Origin: Isoetes taiwanensis | Taxonomy: Eukaryota; Streptophyta; Lycopodiopsida; Isoetales; Isoetaceae | Length of the DNA: 64,000 nucleotides | Direction of reading: 5' to 3' | Assembly (NCBI GenBank): GCA_021234155.1 | Contig: JAJEKV010000086.1 | Coordinates: 558,001-622,000 of the forward strand | In this document: in pieces, positions 1-11,373 of the stretch | Layout: each line of letters opens with the position of its first letter | Position numbering within the stretch: position 1 is the stretch's first letter | The notes under the pieces: model-generated | What the model was told of the DNA's origin: nothing | The model's database searches: none | Seen by the model: the letters and a program-made list of their open reading frames with translations, nothing else | Made by a program: the position numbers and the translations under genes

Positions 1-673
1 CTCCAATATAATTCTTAAATTTTTGTCTTTCTTTTTTGTCTTTCTTTAAGCCAATTAGGAGAGTATTATTATTGTTCGGTATAAATGTTTAAGCTCTATT
101 TTTGAAATCCAAGCTTTAATTTTGGAGTTCAACAACTTGGACTTCACTTTTAAATAGCACCAAGCGCGATTTGGGTGTCTTGCTTTTTTTAATTTTTGTC
201 CTTTTTAAGTAATTTGTATGAGTATCACTTAACATGTTCAAGCTTTATTTGCCAAATTTTTGTCCCTTTTTAAGCAATTTTGTAGAGTAGTTGCTATATA
301 TAATATACTGGAGTAATGAAATATACTGGTTATTCTACTCCACAGATTTCATAGTCGTCCGTATATGTAATGAAAATGTGCACTTTTCTAGTTGTTCATG
401 TCGTCCACGTTAAGGTGATAATGTCCGATAATGTCCTTAAATTTCATCGTATTTTACAATGTTTTGCAAATTCAACGCAATATGCATATGCACAGGCATA
501 AAATGAACACACTCCAAAAACATGTCTATAGGCCTAAAAAGGCCGCTAGTAAGCTTATACGGCGCGATTTTGGAATAGACATAATCCCAATTTAAATGAA
601 TGATGGTTCTTTCTGATTTTGGCCAGATGATCACGACAATAGACGGACCATACATGTATTTTACAAATTTCTT
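1..673. other. AT-rich intergenic DNA with part of a dispersed repeat
   Basis: No coding sequence is supported here. The stretch is AT-rich. Positions 560-615 are nearly identical, in the same orientation, to 55491-55548; both contain the word GGCGCGATTTTGGAATAGAC. This marks a dispersed repeat of unknown type. Confidence 0.6.
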
Positions 674-1158
674 TCGATGGTTCTAAGTACTCCCTATTTG
701 GGTTGGGCTCCCATGGAAACCCTTCCAAATTTCCATGGAAACCCTTCCTATTTTCCCATGGAAACCCTTCCGGCTTTCATTAAAACCAGGAAGGGTTTCC
801 GTGGAAACCCTTCCTATTTTCCATGGAAACCCTTCCTATTTTTCAAACATGGAAAATAGGAAGGGTTTCCATGGAAAATAGGAAGGGTTTCCGAAATGGA
901 AAATTGGAAGGGTTTCCAATTTGAAAATCGGAAGGGTTTCCTCGGAAAATGGGAAGGGTTTCCATTTTTTTTTTTTTTCAAAGGCGCCGCCCATGCTCCG
1001 CGCCGCCATTAATGGTGCACGCTCATGCACGCTCATAAATATGCACGACACTCAAGAATTTAAATTTTAATTCAAATGAAACCCTTCCTATTTTCCAAAC
1101 CCATGGGAAAATAGGAAGGGTTTCCACAAATGGTGGAAAATAGGAAGGGTTTCCACGT
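674..1158. repeat. GGAAACC palindromic-array element, copy A
   Basis: The copy starts near a shared leader (TTTGGGTTGGGCTCC at about 697). It then has about 14 short units built on GGAAACCCTTCC, first mostly forward and then reversed as GGAAGGGTTTCC. A GC-rich spacer (about 980-1050) and an AT-rich bit follow, then a second short array at about 1078-1158. Nearly every unit carries the same CCCTTCC variant. The arrangement of array, spacer and second array matches copy B at 13112-13540. The tandem short units inside inverted halves recall Foldback transposons, but no transposase is seen. Confidence 0.75.
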
Positions 1159-1171
1159 TTCATCAAAAAAA

Positions 1172-1210
1172 ATTTAAGGGGAACAAATTTCTAGTTTTCT
1201 TGTTATCACA
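1172..1210 (+). repeat. Left half of the tandem repeat unit split by the Helitron
   Basis: This 39-bp stretch repeats at about 4909-4946. It is the left flank of the Helitron insertion; the same unit continues after the Helitron at 4882. Confidence 0.8.
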
Positions 1211-1506
1211 TCCTTTATTATAAAGTTTTAGTGTATGTCGTGCATAAAACCCTAAAACTTTCGACGGCCCAGATTTCACTTAAAATTTTGGATTTCGTTG
1301 CAGACCATCGAACCCTAGCCGCCTTGGCCAATTTCATGCTTGGTTGCTCTTCCTTGGTCCCTTCCCAAGGCGCTTGCCGAGCAGCAAACATTTCCTTGCT
1401 AAGCTTGGCCAACTGGGCTTGAGCTAGAAGCAGTTATCCATTCTATCTATTCAGGTTTTACATTCTATTCGAGCTCGGTTAGCTATGCACAATGGATCTT
1501 TTAGAG

Positions 1507-1572
1507 CCGGTTAGTTATGGTTTTATTTGTTAACAGTTCATCATGCCCGGTTAGTTATGGTTTTATTTGTTA
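1507..1572 (+). repeat. 26-bp direct repeat, two copies
   Basis: An identical 26-bp word starting CCGGTTAGTTATGG occurs at 1507-1532 and 1547-1572, a 40-bp period. It lies inside the Helitron. Confidence 0.8.
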
Positions 1573-1599
1573 TTGAAGCATCAAGGGAAAATTCTTTCT

Positions 1600-2560
1600 G
1601 CGTCGGCACATTAACCCAAGGGCCTTAACCCAAGGGTATATGGTATTTGGGGAGTTTTGCAATCGCGGTTTGGACTCCACCGTCCAGGCACTTTAGGTTA
1701 TAAAATCGTCATAGTTGGAGAGTGCTTTTTGAATAGCGGGGTTTTCTGACTCCACGGTCCGACTCTTAAGGACATAAAATCGCAAGCTTCTGAGATCCGC
1801 GAGTCCGCAGTCCGACTCTTAGATGCCGCAGCTATGTAATCTTCTTTGGATCTTAGACTTTTCGTTTATGGGCGACTCTGTTCTTCTATTCGGGCTTACA
1901 CAAAATGTCACGAGGGACTTCGGTTCTATTGTTCCGGACTTATACGAGAATGTACAAAGGGCTTCTTGGTTCAAGCTGTAGCGCAGAGTGTTACGGTCAT
2001 TTTTTATTCCAAGACTCCAAAAAGACACTATCCAACTATGATATTGCATCTGCTTTCGGGTGTGTTCTCGACCTGCGGTAATCATTGCTTTAAGACATTA
2101 AACTATTTTGGCGATCAATGCATCTCTGTGATCAAGGAGTGAGAGCAAAAGGCCATGTCATTGTTCGAGCGAGATCTTTGCATTCATTGTCTCTGTGATT
2201 GGTATAAACATGGAAGATATATTTGGCCGGTTTGAAAGGGCATGAGTTTGCCCTTTCAAGGTAACAAACGGATGGAGTTTTCATTTGACACACAAAGATA
2301 TAACTATGTAAACATGGAAAAGCAAGACGAAATTTCCGCCTTACGGACTATGCACTTGGTGCTCTCCATGCACCAGATCAACCGGACTTTGCGCTTGGTG
2401 CTTCAAGATGGTATAGCCAACCCGGCGTGGAAAAGCGGGGGTAAATTACAGCCTTCTGCGGTTTTTGTGCTTGGTGCTATCCATCCACACAGGCGATATG
2501 ACATGTTAAACATAAGGCGATGTTTACCGGGATGGTATGCCAACCCGGATAGAGATTCAT
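1600..2560 (+). repeat. Degenerate short repeats inside the Helitron
   Basis: Variants of GACTCCACSGTCCGACTCTTA and ACATAAAATCG recur between 1670 and 1830. Variants of CTTGGTGCT and GATGGTATRSCAACCCGG recur between 2350 and 2550. The ORF covering 2242-2628 is built from these repeats and is not supported as a gene. Confidence 0.5.
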
Positions 2561-3193
2561 CTTTGAGTGTATTAGTTTTTGCATGCATTTGTTATTGGGT
2601 CTTATGTGGAAGTTATTCAAGACAATGATAATTGACCTTTCTTGTGGCTTAGGGAGTGCATGTTGGAAAGAAGATTTGCACTCGGTTCCTTCTGAAATTT
2701 GGTTAACAAACTTTTGGATCATGTCAAGGGCGGCCAAGTATGTGAAGTGAAGATTACGAGGGGTAAGCATATCAAGTTACCATATGATAATTAAGTTGGC
2801 ACTGTAGAAATTCATTTGTTAAAGCTGTCATGATAATTGTAATTGTTACGCAAAGTCTTTAATGGTAAAACTTTTGCTTATGCGGGTCGGTGTTGTTGTG
2901 GGAGTGTAGGTCTTGAGTCGGTGTTGCCTAGCGGTGTAGTTGTGGCGGTGTAGGTCTTGAGTCATCTTACGAATGTGAGCGGTTGTATATCTGAGACTTC
3001 ATGAATCACGAGAGATTTGATTCTAAGGTTGCAATCGCGAGGCATGGCCATTGCACTTGGGTTTGGCCCATTTAGAGGTAGTAAATTCGAAAAATATAGA
3101 TCTCGACATTTCTTCAAAAGTATCTTGAATAGGATTTTGTATGGCGGGACCGTGGTGGACTTTTACATCTCGATGTAAAAGCGGATTGAGCAT

Positions 3194-3369
3194 TGGTAAA
3201 GGCTGGATTTTCTGCGGGAGTTAGTTCAAATTTGAAGGAGAGCACTACTATAGATATCACTCAAGACAACAAAGAGTTTGGTAAAATTTGGATTTTCTGC
3301 TTGGGGACTTAGTTCAAATTTGAAGGAGAAACGCTGCTTTAGAGATATCACTCAAGACAACAAAGAGTT
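3194..3369 (+). repeat. Tandem duplication, unit about 87 bp
   Basis: The block 3194-3278 recurs at 3279-3369 with small changes. Both contain AGTTCAAATTTGAAGGAG and GATATCACTCAAGACAACAA. Confidence 0.8.
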
Positions 3370-4853
3370 CCCTGCGTGCGAATTTTCAACGTTGGTTAAG
3401 TCATTAAGTCATTTTTTCCAAAGGAGTTTTTATTGATTTGTTGATATAGGCATATCAGAGAAGGAATGGGGAGTGTCATAGCGGCTCGAGAATGTGCAAA
3501 ATTTCTATTACCTGCTCATGTGGATGGCTTATAATTCGGTCTGAAAAGATATTAAAAGCAAATGGCATACCCATTTGTCTACCTGTTTTCTCTGGAAATA
3601 TTTAATAGAGAGGAGGAGAGCATAACCTTTTTGCAGCTCATATGTCCACTACAAATAATTGTTTGTCCACTATCACCAGCATGCTAGAGATGCAAATGTG
3701 AGAGAAAGCATTATCCACCTTTACAACTGCAAAATCAGGTTCATTGTCTTGGAGAAAGCATTGACCAAGTCCAATTGACCATGTTCTTACAAATGTAATT
3801 GTCATAATCATTTGAAATCATGGTACATGTGCCCCAATGCATCTGGTAGGATATTGCGTGAGTTGGTTTTACTTGCCCCATAAGTCATCATGTAGCATTT
3901 TCAATACACTATAATGATCCGATGAATATAAGAATGCAACTATATATAGAAAACGAAGCTATTGTCATGAGTTTAATTGAAGCTTTTCCATTAAGTTCTA
4001 ACTTTAGTAGGGGCGTGGAAAAAAATGTGGCAAAAAAAAAGCCAATTCCTCGCTTATTAAAGTACAAGGGGAATGGCCAATTTACTGTAATTAGGAGAAA
4101 TTGTGTGCTGCGTAAAAATTTCTCTAATACAATGACATTAAAACTTTTTTATAGTATTTAAACCCATAAGATAGGATATAGGGCCGCTTCCATGCACTAT
4201 TGCTCCATAAGCACCACCTTCACCTCAGCCAATTCAATTCGATTTTATCGCCTAGCAACACTCAATACCACCAAGAATGAGCATGTCATTGCTTTTAGAA
4301 TAATTCTACACAATGCTCCAGTGCAATGTCCAGTAAGTGTCCCAACTACCAATATTTGCTGGTTCCACTTACCAACTTAATACCTATTGGGCATAATATA
4401 CATCAAAATAAGCATTACTTATTATACCCTATTCAAGGCAATGCAATTACTATGTTAATAATCCACATAAACATCCTCATATGTACACATAATCCATCAT
4501 TTAAAACATCATTTAAGAAAGTTAGCACATCAACTTTAAGGGGATATGGTTGTACCCATGTCTATGCAAAGCTTATAAAATATTTCCAACGTTGCGAGCT
4601 CAATTTATAGGACACCAAACTGCACCTTTATAGAGAGGGATTCTTACGCATAAATTCCTTATAGCCTTGCTTTATGTCTTGGCCATGAGATATTGCATAT
4701 TGATGAGAAGACATTAAAGACACTTCTTTGAAAGACCAATATGCTACCATTGCATTAAGATTAAATGTAAAAACACCCAAGATGTCATGCTTTCAAAATG
4801 AATTCACAGGATTATCATTTACAGGGATTATCATTTACAGGTTACCAAGTTTT

Positions 4854-4881
4854 GCCCAGCAACGCTGGGCACCGTTACTAG
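4854..4881 (+). other. Helitron 3' terminal hairpin and CTAG end
   Basis: Seven-base perfect stem with an AAC loop, a 7-base spacer, then CTAG and host T. This is the diagnostic Helitron terminator structure. Confidence 0.85.
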
Positions 4882-4980
4882 TAATTGTATAAGAGGATAC
4901 ATGAAATTTTTAAGGGGAACAAATTTCTAGTTTTCTTGTTATCACATAATTGTATAAGAGGATACATGCAATCATGTAAT
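4882..4980 (+). repeat. 65-bp tandem repeat and Helitron empty site
   Basis: The unit 4883-4947 begins AATTGTATAAGAGGATACAT and restarts at 4948. The junction of consecutive units (around 4946/4947) shows the Helitron target without the insertion. Confidence 0.8.
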
Positions 4981-5006
4981 TTTATAAGAGGAAACACACA
5001 AGGGAC

Positions 5007-5344
5007 GCTCACACTATCTCCCCCCGACTGGTTGTGCTAATGGCGTTCCATGGTTTGGTAAGCTTAATTTATTGTTTCAGCTATTTAGCTGAAGTTTTAG
5101 TGCAATTAATAACAACCAAGCTTTTACCAAGTATAGCAGTTGGCCTCAGGCCAATTACACTATAAATGAACCAAGCATGAAAATTTTAATATTCTGATAT
5201 GTTATATGTAAAGCATCCATCAAAGCTTCATTAGTTTAGATTGGGCATAGTATGTGGTAGATTCTTCAAGTAGTTTATTACATATTTCTATCCTTGTATA
5301 TTGTTGTACAGGAGTTGACATGTCTGATGGGATGCAGCTTGCTA
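5007..5344 (+). repeat. Left arm of a 3.4-kb inverted duplication
   Basis: About 338 bp that recur as reverse complement at 7074-7391, with the outermost 25 bp at 8436-8460. Arms differ at scattered positions, so the duplication is not very recent. A reading frame that starts at 5254 with MVDSSSSLLHISILVYCC lies in the arm and is seen again on the minus strand in the other arm; its product is not recognised. Confidence 0.85.
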
Positions 5345-7073
5345 AGCGCCAAGCTAAACACCCCCAACATGACAATGAAAGTGTAGCATCTAGATTCGAG
5401 CATCTAGATCCGAGCCGAACAAACAACATTTACAATCAACAAGTTCCAATGTCACTTTGGCTAGGGGATGAAAAAACAAAGAAACACATATGCAATCCTA
5501 AAAGGCACTCAAGCTTTATGTCAATGCAGCCTAGGGCAGTCATGTTTTGGATTTTTGAAGGTTAACCCAGACTGTGTCCTTTGTAGGCACCAGCACTATC
5601 AAGGATAAACCAAAGCCCACCACAACAAATTTTATGGTCAATTGGTATATTTAATATCTTATGTGCAACCATCCAAGCGTGGGGAAAAGAATAATCCTTT
5701 TTTCACGGTATTATCCAGACCTTGAATAAGATTGTGCTTCAATCTGGTGCATTAATGTGGACAAGGGTCTTTAGCAGCACAATGTTTCACAGTTCTCTAC
5801 CTGGTATATCAATGGTCTGTGTTAGTAGAACTAATGCTGGAGATACTCTTCCAATGGTCAGTATATTGAAGTTTGTTTTCCATCTTTCCATCCACTGTTA
5901 TAGTGCAAATTTAGAAACCAATGTATATAACTGAAGGCCATGGAACATTAAAGGATGTAATCCAATAAATTTTGAATTGGAAGCATTTTGATCAGCACTC
6001 TGCTCATAGGCGCATGGTATTCCAAGAAATTTATGTTGTGCACCTGCAGATGAATCACAACTCTGCTCATAGGCACATCAACACCAGCTTCTACACATAT
6101 TCCATCAACACCATATTATCAAATTTGCATTAACAATGAATCACTTGAATAATAGAACTGTTATGTCAATATTCCTGCAGCTTATCTAAATTCATGTCAC
6201 CTGTTAAAAGGAAGCTCATCATCATTGTCAACTACTTTAAATGGTCTTGGTTCCAATGCAATGCAAGTTCCACATCTAGCAATAAGCCACGTGCAAGTTC
6301 CACATCTGGCAATAAGCGATGTAGTGGCCAGTCCACAATTTTGTCCTAAGAGCTTTCAATACAGCAGGATTTTGTCCATGCTGCATAAAAGAATCCGTTA
6401 AATATGATAAAAAATCAGTATGCAATACAAATTTGGACCACCACCTAGGAAAAGACAATGCAAAAACATGTTACCTTTTAATGACAACATCTTCACCACA
6501 ATCAGCAGCATAGTAAAGTGAAATTGCAACCCAGTGGCCATTTTCTCAAGCCATGGGCAAACCAGCCGACATCACATTTATCCCAGTGGTACATGCATTA
6601 CAAAGTGGGCTGGACGATGTAACAACCTTAGTTTTATTAGCAAACATTTTCAACCAGAGTAACTTCTACATCACGAAATTCACATCTTGAAAGCTTCAAA
6701 AAATTCTGAACTTATGCACAATTCTACAAAGCTTCTGGCTCCTTCGATAATGCTAAATGCTTTTAACTGTGGTTATGGTCTTCACAAATTTCTGTATAGC
6801 TATTCTCCACCTTACATCCTATCATAAATCTCAAAACAGAGTAGATAACTTACAAACAGAACAGTGATGACAGCGAGGTGGTTTGAATTGGCCATACTTT
6901 TCTCTGCAGGTTTAACCCGTGGACTATCAAGTGTCTTTGTTACTAACAGAGATCTTTGGTAGGTTTAAGCCGGTTCTGCGCAGATGGGTGAAAGCGGATA
7001 AAAGGTGCTTTTTTGTGCTTCAATGTCCTCATCATCCACAACAGGCCTCCAATCTTGTATGACCAAAGGAGCA
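5345..7073. other. Spacer of the inverted duplication
   Basis: No supported gene. A 26-bp direct repeat beginning TGCAAGTTCCACATCT occurs at 6262-6287 and 6292-6317. Confidence 0.5.
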
Positions 7074-7391
7074 TAGCAAGCTGCATCCCATCAGACATGT
7101 CATCTCCTGTACAACAATATACAAGGATAGAAATATGTAATAAACTACTTGAAGAATCTACCACATACTATGCCCAATCTAAACTAATGAAGCTTTGATG
7201 GATGCTTTACATATAACATATCGAATATTAAAATTTTTCATGCTTGGTTCATTTATGATTAATTGGCCCGAGGCCAACCAACTGCTATACTTGGTAAAAG
7301 CTTGGTCATTTATTAATTGCACTAAAACTTCAGCTAAATAGTCAAACAATAAATTAAGCTTACCGGACCATGGAACGCCATTAGCACAACC
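7074..7391 (-). repeat. Right arm of the inverted duplication, inner part
   Basis: Reverse complement of about 5031-5344. The arm breaks at 7391 exactly where a 1.04-kb segment is inserted, and its outer end resumes at 8436. Confidence 0.85.
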
Positions 7392-7567
7392 CGGTTAAGC
7401 TCTGCGGTTTTGGAGCCTCCTTGCAAAAGATCTGGGTCATAGTTAGAGATCACAACCGCATAATAAGAGATCGAGACGATGGCGAACAACAAGGATCATC
7501 ACGATCCTATAACTTCGAAGGCACGTACATAGTTTGAAGACATTCCATGCCATCAAGACCGAAGATA

Positions 7568-7680
7568 TAAGTATAAATCCGACCAGCCTTGAATGCCCAG
7601 CAAGTATAAATCCGCCCAGCAAGTATAAATCCGACCAAGCTTGAACGCCTTGAACGTAAGTATAAATCCGCCCGACAAGG
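7568..7680 (+). repeat. Four degenerate repeats of about 22 bp
   Basis: The core AAGTATAAATCCGMCC recurs four times with variable linkers containing TTGAA. Confidence 0.75.
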
Positions 7681-8114
7681 CCTTCCGCCCTCAAATATCA
7701 TGGCTTTTGTTGAACGTCAGAAGCATCAAAGATGCTCTGAATAGCTGCAACGACCAACGAAGGCAAGCAATGGCGATCCTGGCAATAAAGGCAAAACTAA
7801 CTATGCTATCGTACAGTTTTGGGCACAGATATGCTCAAACTAGAACCTGTAGGTAACATATCTGGCATAAAGCCTGTGTAACTCCATTTTTGGGCTCCAT
7901 TTGCATTCTCTGATCCTTGCAAAGAGCTGCCATTCTCCCGATCTGTTAGTTTAGGCGGATAGGTCATACATCTGTGGTTTGGCGCCATAGCCATATTGCC
8001 AAAAACCTTTTTAGCCAACAGTATGTCTCATGCAACTCCTGCCAGAATGGAGAGCTTTCAATCAGTTAAAAAGCAAAAAACAAAATGAAGCAAAATTGAA
8101 GCCGAACTCCGAAA

Positions 8115-8184
8115 GGGTTTCTTGGTACGTGATTGCTCCTATAAAATGTGGGTTTCTTGGTATGTGATTGCTCCTATAAAATGT
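8115..8184 (+). repeat. 35-bp tandem duplication
   Basis: Units 8115-8149 and 8150-8184 differ at one base. Each starts GGGTTTCTTGGTA. Confidence 0.85.
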
Positions 8185-8370
8185 TTCGATCGACCGTAGG
8201 CCTTCCTCAATCGCCAAATGCAAAGAAAACCGCCGGAAGAAGAGAAAAAAAAAAAAAAAAAAATCCTTTTCTGGAAAAAGCTCTTCAATAATAACAGCCG
8301 TAGAAATTTAATTCTAAGCATTAATTACGGGTCAATTAATATCTCAAAAACCCAAAAAAATTATACTCTT

Positions 8371-8415
8371 GTGGAAACCCTTCCGGATTTCAGGGAAATT
8401 TGGAAGGGTTTCCAT
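8371..8415. repeat. GGAAACC palindromic cluster C (small)
   Basis: One forward unit, GGAAACCCTTCC, and one reverse unit, GGAAGGGTTTCC, separated by about 17 bp. It lies about 390 bp upstream of the NPH3-family start codon and 20 bp from the insertion border. It carries the same unit variant as copy A. Confidence 0.65.
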
Positions 8416-8435
8416 ATTTTTTTTTTTTAATAACC

Positions 8436-8460
8436 CCAATCGGGGGGAGATAGTGTGAGC
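8436..8460 (-). repeat. Outer end of the inverted duplication
   Basis: Reverse complement of 5007-5031 with two or three differences (CGGGGGGAGATAGTGTGAGC is shared). Confidence 0.8.
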
Positions 8461-8805
8461 GAATTTCTTTCATCTTTATTATTGTGATTGTGGTTCTAAA
8501 AAAAAGAGAAAAGAAAAGAAAACAAAGCAAAATGTGGTGGTTAACGGGGGAGTAAATCAACCTGGTGCGAGGGTCATTGTAGGTTTTAAATAAGGTGGGA
8601 ATTATAGAAGAATGGATATGGAAGGAGCTCATGAATCGAAGCAACCAGTCCAAATCCGGCGGCACACAACTCATTCCAGCATTCAATCGACATTTAATCC
8701 GGCAGAGCATGCCGTTGGGCACTTGTAAAATCATCCATTCCACATGATCTTGAATCTGATTTACTGCCCTTTTCTTCGCCGCTGCAGCACAAAAAACCCT
8801 GCGCT

Positions 8806-11373
8806 ATGAGGCTTCGTATAGTCCGAGCTTCGGAGGACGATCGGACATCTTCAAGCCCCTGCGGATATGGCAGAAAAAAGTTAATTCTTTTGCAAGATCA
8901 AGAACAGGGGCGTGAAAAACAGCTTCAAGAACACCGGCCGAAACAGAGGGGGAGTATCCTGCAACAAACAAAACAGATTATGGTGCGGGAAAAAAAATGC
9001 GCTCCTCTTATGATGATGAGCCCTCTTAGTTTGGGGCAAGGAGTTATTGGAGGAGCAGCTTCTGCTTCCGGCGGTGAGGCGGATAGAAGCGGTAGCAGTT
9101 TCGAACGGAAAGGCCAGGCATGGTACTAAACAGATTTTTTCATGTTTTTCAAGCCATTTTGATGGTTTTGCAGATGATTTTATGTAATCTTTATGATTTT
9201 ATAGATGATCTCCATAGTTTCGTAGATAAAGTTCAATTCCTTGCCGGATTTTCGCACACTGTTTCCTTGCACATAAATTCTTAGCTCCTAGCTTTTGGTA
9301 CTTAATTCAAGATTCTGTGCTCAGGTTCGTAGCTACGGAGCTGCAGAGTGATCTAGTCGTGGAAGTAGATGATCTTAAGTTTCATCTTCATAAGGTATTT
9401 GCGCGGTCTTCAAGACTGTTTACAATTTTTAAACTTGAGCTGTCTTGTCTAGCTTAATATTCAATATGGATCAATGCTTTTGTCGATCTATCGTACTGTG
9501 TAGTAATATTTTCTAATCTGTATTTGTTCTTTTTTAGTTTCCTCTGTTATCAAGGAGTGGCAAGCTAAATCGGCTCGTATTTGAGACAAGAGACAGCGAG
9601 AAAGCGCAAATTAAACTGCTTGGACTTCCTGGAGGTCCTGAAGCTTTTGAATTGGCTGCAAAATTTTGCTATGGCATGCCAATAGATTTGACAGCAGGAA
9701 ATGTAGCTGCACTAAGGTGCGCTGCGGAATTTCTAGAAATGGTCGAAGAGCTAGAAGAGGGAAATCTAATCTCTAAAACAGAGGCATTTCTGAGCTTTGT
9801 TGTGTTAGCATCCTGGAAAGATTCAATCACGGTTTTGATCAGCTGCGAAGATCTTATGCCGTGGGCTGAAAATCTTCAAATTGTAAGGAGATGCAGCGAA
9901 TCTATTGCTTGGAAAGCATGCACAGATCCAAACGGCGTTGGTCTGAATTGGCAGTCTTCTAAAAGTGCAGAGGAAACGGGCAAGGGCTGGCCCATTTTAA
10001 AGAGCAAGGATATATACAAGCACGTTCCTTTGGATTGGTGGTTTGAGGATGTTTTGAAGCTCTGCACTGATAGTTTTGTGAAGGTGATCAATGCCATGAA
10101 AGTGAAGGGTATGAGGCCGGATTTAGTCGGAGCTGCTATTTCTAAGTATGCTTATAAGTGGATGCCTGCATTAAATCAGACCCAAGAGCTTGTTGATGGC
10201 AATAGGTTTGAGATTTCTCGAACAGTTATTCATAGAAATGCCCCAGCAGGAAACGATGATTTTACCCTGATGCAAAATAGGAGCCGTTTGCTATTGGAAA
10301 GCATTGTAAGTATTCTTCCGCCACATAAGATTGCCGTTTCTTGCAGTTTTTTGCTGCAGTTATTAAGAGTTGCTTGCATGCAAAATGCAAGCCCTGCCTG
10401 TCGATCAGAGTTAGAGAAAAGGATTGGAACGCAGCTTGATCAGGCATCTCTTACAGATTTGCTTATACCTTCCTTTGCTCATAATACCCAGACACTTCAC
10501 GATGTGGATCTTGTTCAGAGAATTGTGGACTATTTTATTTTGCAAGAAACGACCTCTCCTGGAAGCCCTGCAGTTTTGCAAGCTAGCGAGGAAAGTGACG
10601 GCCCTGTTGCGGTTCATAACTCAAACGAGAAGATAAAAGTGGCTAAGTTATTGGACAGCTATTTGGCTGAAATTGCTCGGGATGCAAATCTGCCATTGCC
10701 CAAGTTTCAAGCCCTTGCAGAAACCCTACCTGAGCATTCTCGTGCATCACATGATGGTCTCTACAGAGCCATTGATACTTATCTCAAGGTTTGAAAACTA
10801 CCTAGATTCAAATTCAATCTGTTATGTAAAATTTGATCTTTAAGTTGTTTTTCCTAATCCTTTTTTTTTTTTCAGGTTCATCCAGGACTTAATGAGCATG
10901 AAAGAAAAAGGCTGTGCCGAGTGATGAATTGCCAGAAGTTATCTCCCGATGCTTGCCTACATGCTTCTCAGAATGAAAGGCTACCTCTGCGTACTGTAGT
11001 TCAGGTGCTCTTTAGCGAGCAATTAAAACTGAAAAATTCCTTGGGCTGCAAGGAAAGAGATATCTCTGTTTGTGGTAGTCTTCCCCCGAGTCTTCCCCGG
11101 GAAGAAGAGTGGGAAAGTGCTCGTTCTGAGATTAGAGTTCTGAAAACAGATGTTCAGAAAATGAAGGATCAATTTCTCGAGATTAAAAATAACCAATGCG
11201 CAATTCAAAGGCAACTGGAAAAGCTCTCACATCACAAAGACAATAGCTTATGGAGCTTGGGACTCAGAAAATTGGGTAAGCTTAATGTTCTCTACCTTTT
11301 CAATCCTAAGGGAGGATCTTCATCCGAATCTGACACCCCCAGATTTGCAAGGCGCTGGAAGGGCCCCAAATGA
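8806..11373 (+). CDS. NPH3/RPT2-family BTB protein, four exons, intact
   Basis: Plant-specific NPH3 family members act as substrate adaptors of CUL3 E3 ligases or as membrane-associated signalling partners, for example with phototropins. Exons read from GT-AG borders: 8806-9122, 9325-9394, 9538-10788, 10876-11373. They join in frame to give 711 residues. A basic, low-complexity N-terminus (1-105) precedes a BTB domain (about 106-195; SDLVVEVDDLKFHLHKFPLL, then LAAKFCYG). The NPH3 domain starts at about residue 295 (DWWFEDV) and contains the family hallmark LSPDACLHASQNERLPLRTV (about 568-587). A coiled coil spans about 622-663. The C-terminus (ARRWKGPK) lacks the RxS phosphosite used by Arabidopsis NPH3 for 14-3-3 binding, so the exact subfamily is open. 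The start is the first ATG of exon 1 that reads through; an upstream exon cannot be excluded. No frame breaks are seen. Confidence 0.93.

Larger units (their letters stand above)
1211..4881 (+). mobile_element. Non-autonomous Helitron, 3.67 kb
   Basis: The element starts with TC after an A (1210/1211) and ends with CTAG followed by T. A GC hairpin with arms GCCCAGC (4854-4860) and GCTGGGC (4864-4870) lies 7 bases before CTAG. These are the canonical Helitron ends: 5' TC, subterminal hairpin, 3' CTRR, insertion between A and T. The uninterrupted target is present just downstream at 4937-4960, where ATCACA runs straight into TAATTGTATAAG. No Rep/helicase is encoded, so the element is non-autonomous. 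Its cargo holds several short direct duplications and ORFs of up to 128 codons without recognisable similarity. Confidence 0.85.
7392..8435. mobile_element. 1.04-kb insertion in the right arm
   Basis: The left arm reads continuously through this point, whereas the right arm is split. AACC occurs on both sides (7388-7391 and 8432-8435), a candidate 4-bp target duplication. The insert carries a short tandem array, a 35-bp duplication, a long A tract near 8246 and, at its right end, a small GGAAACC palindromic cluster. No transposase is visible, so the class is unknown. Confidence 0.6.

Noticed and set aside
700-1160. CRISPR-like array
   Set aside because: Units are about 12 bp, occur in both orientations with irregular spacing and no cas genes, and the genome is eukaryotic.
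1846-2628. Two ORFs of 98 and 128 codons inside the Helitron
   Set aside because: They are composed of short degenerate repeats and show no protein motif.
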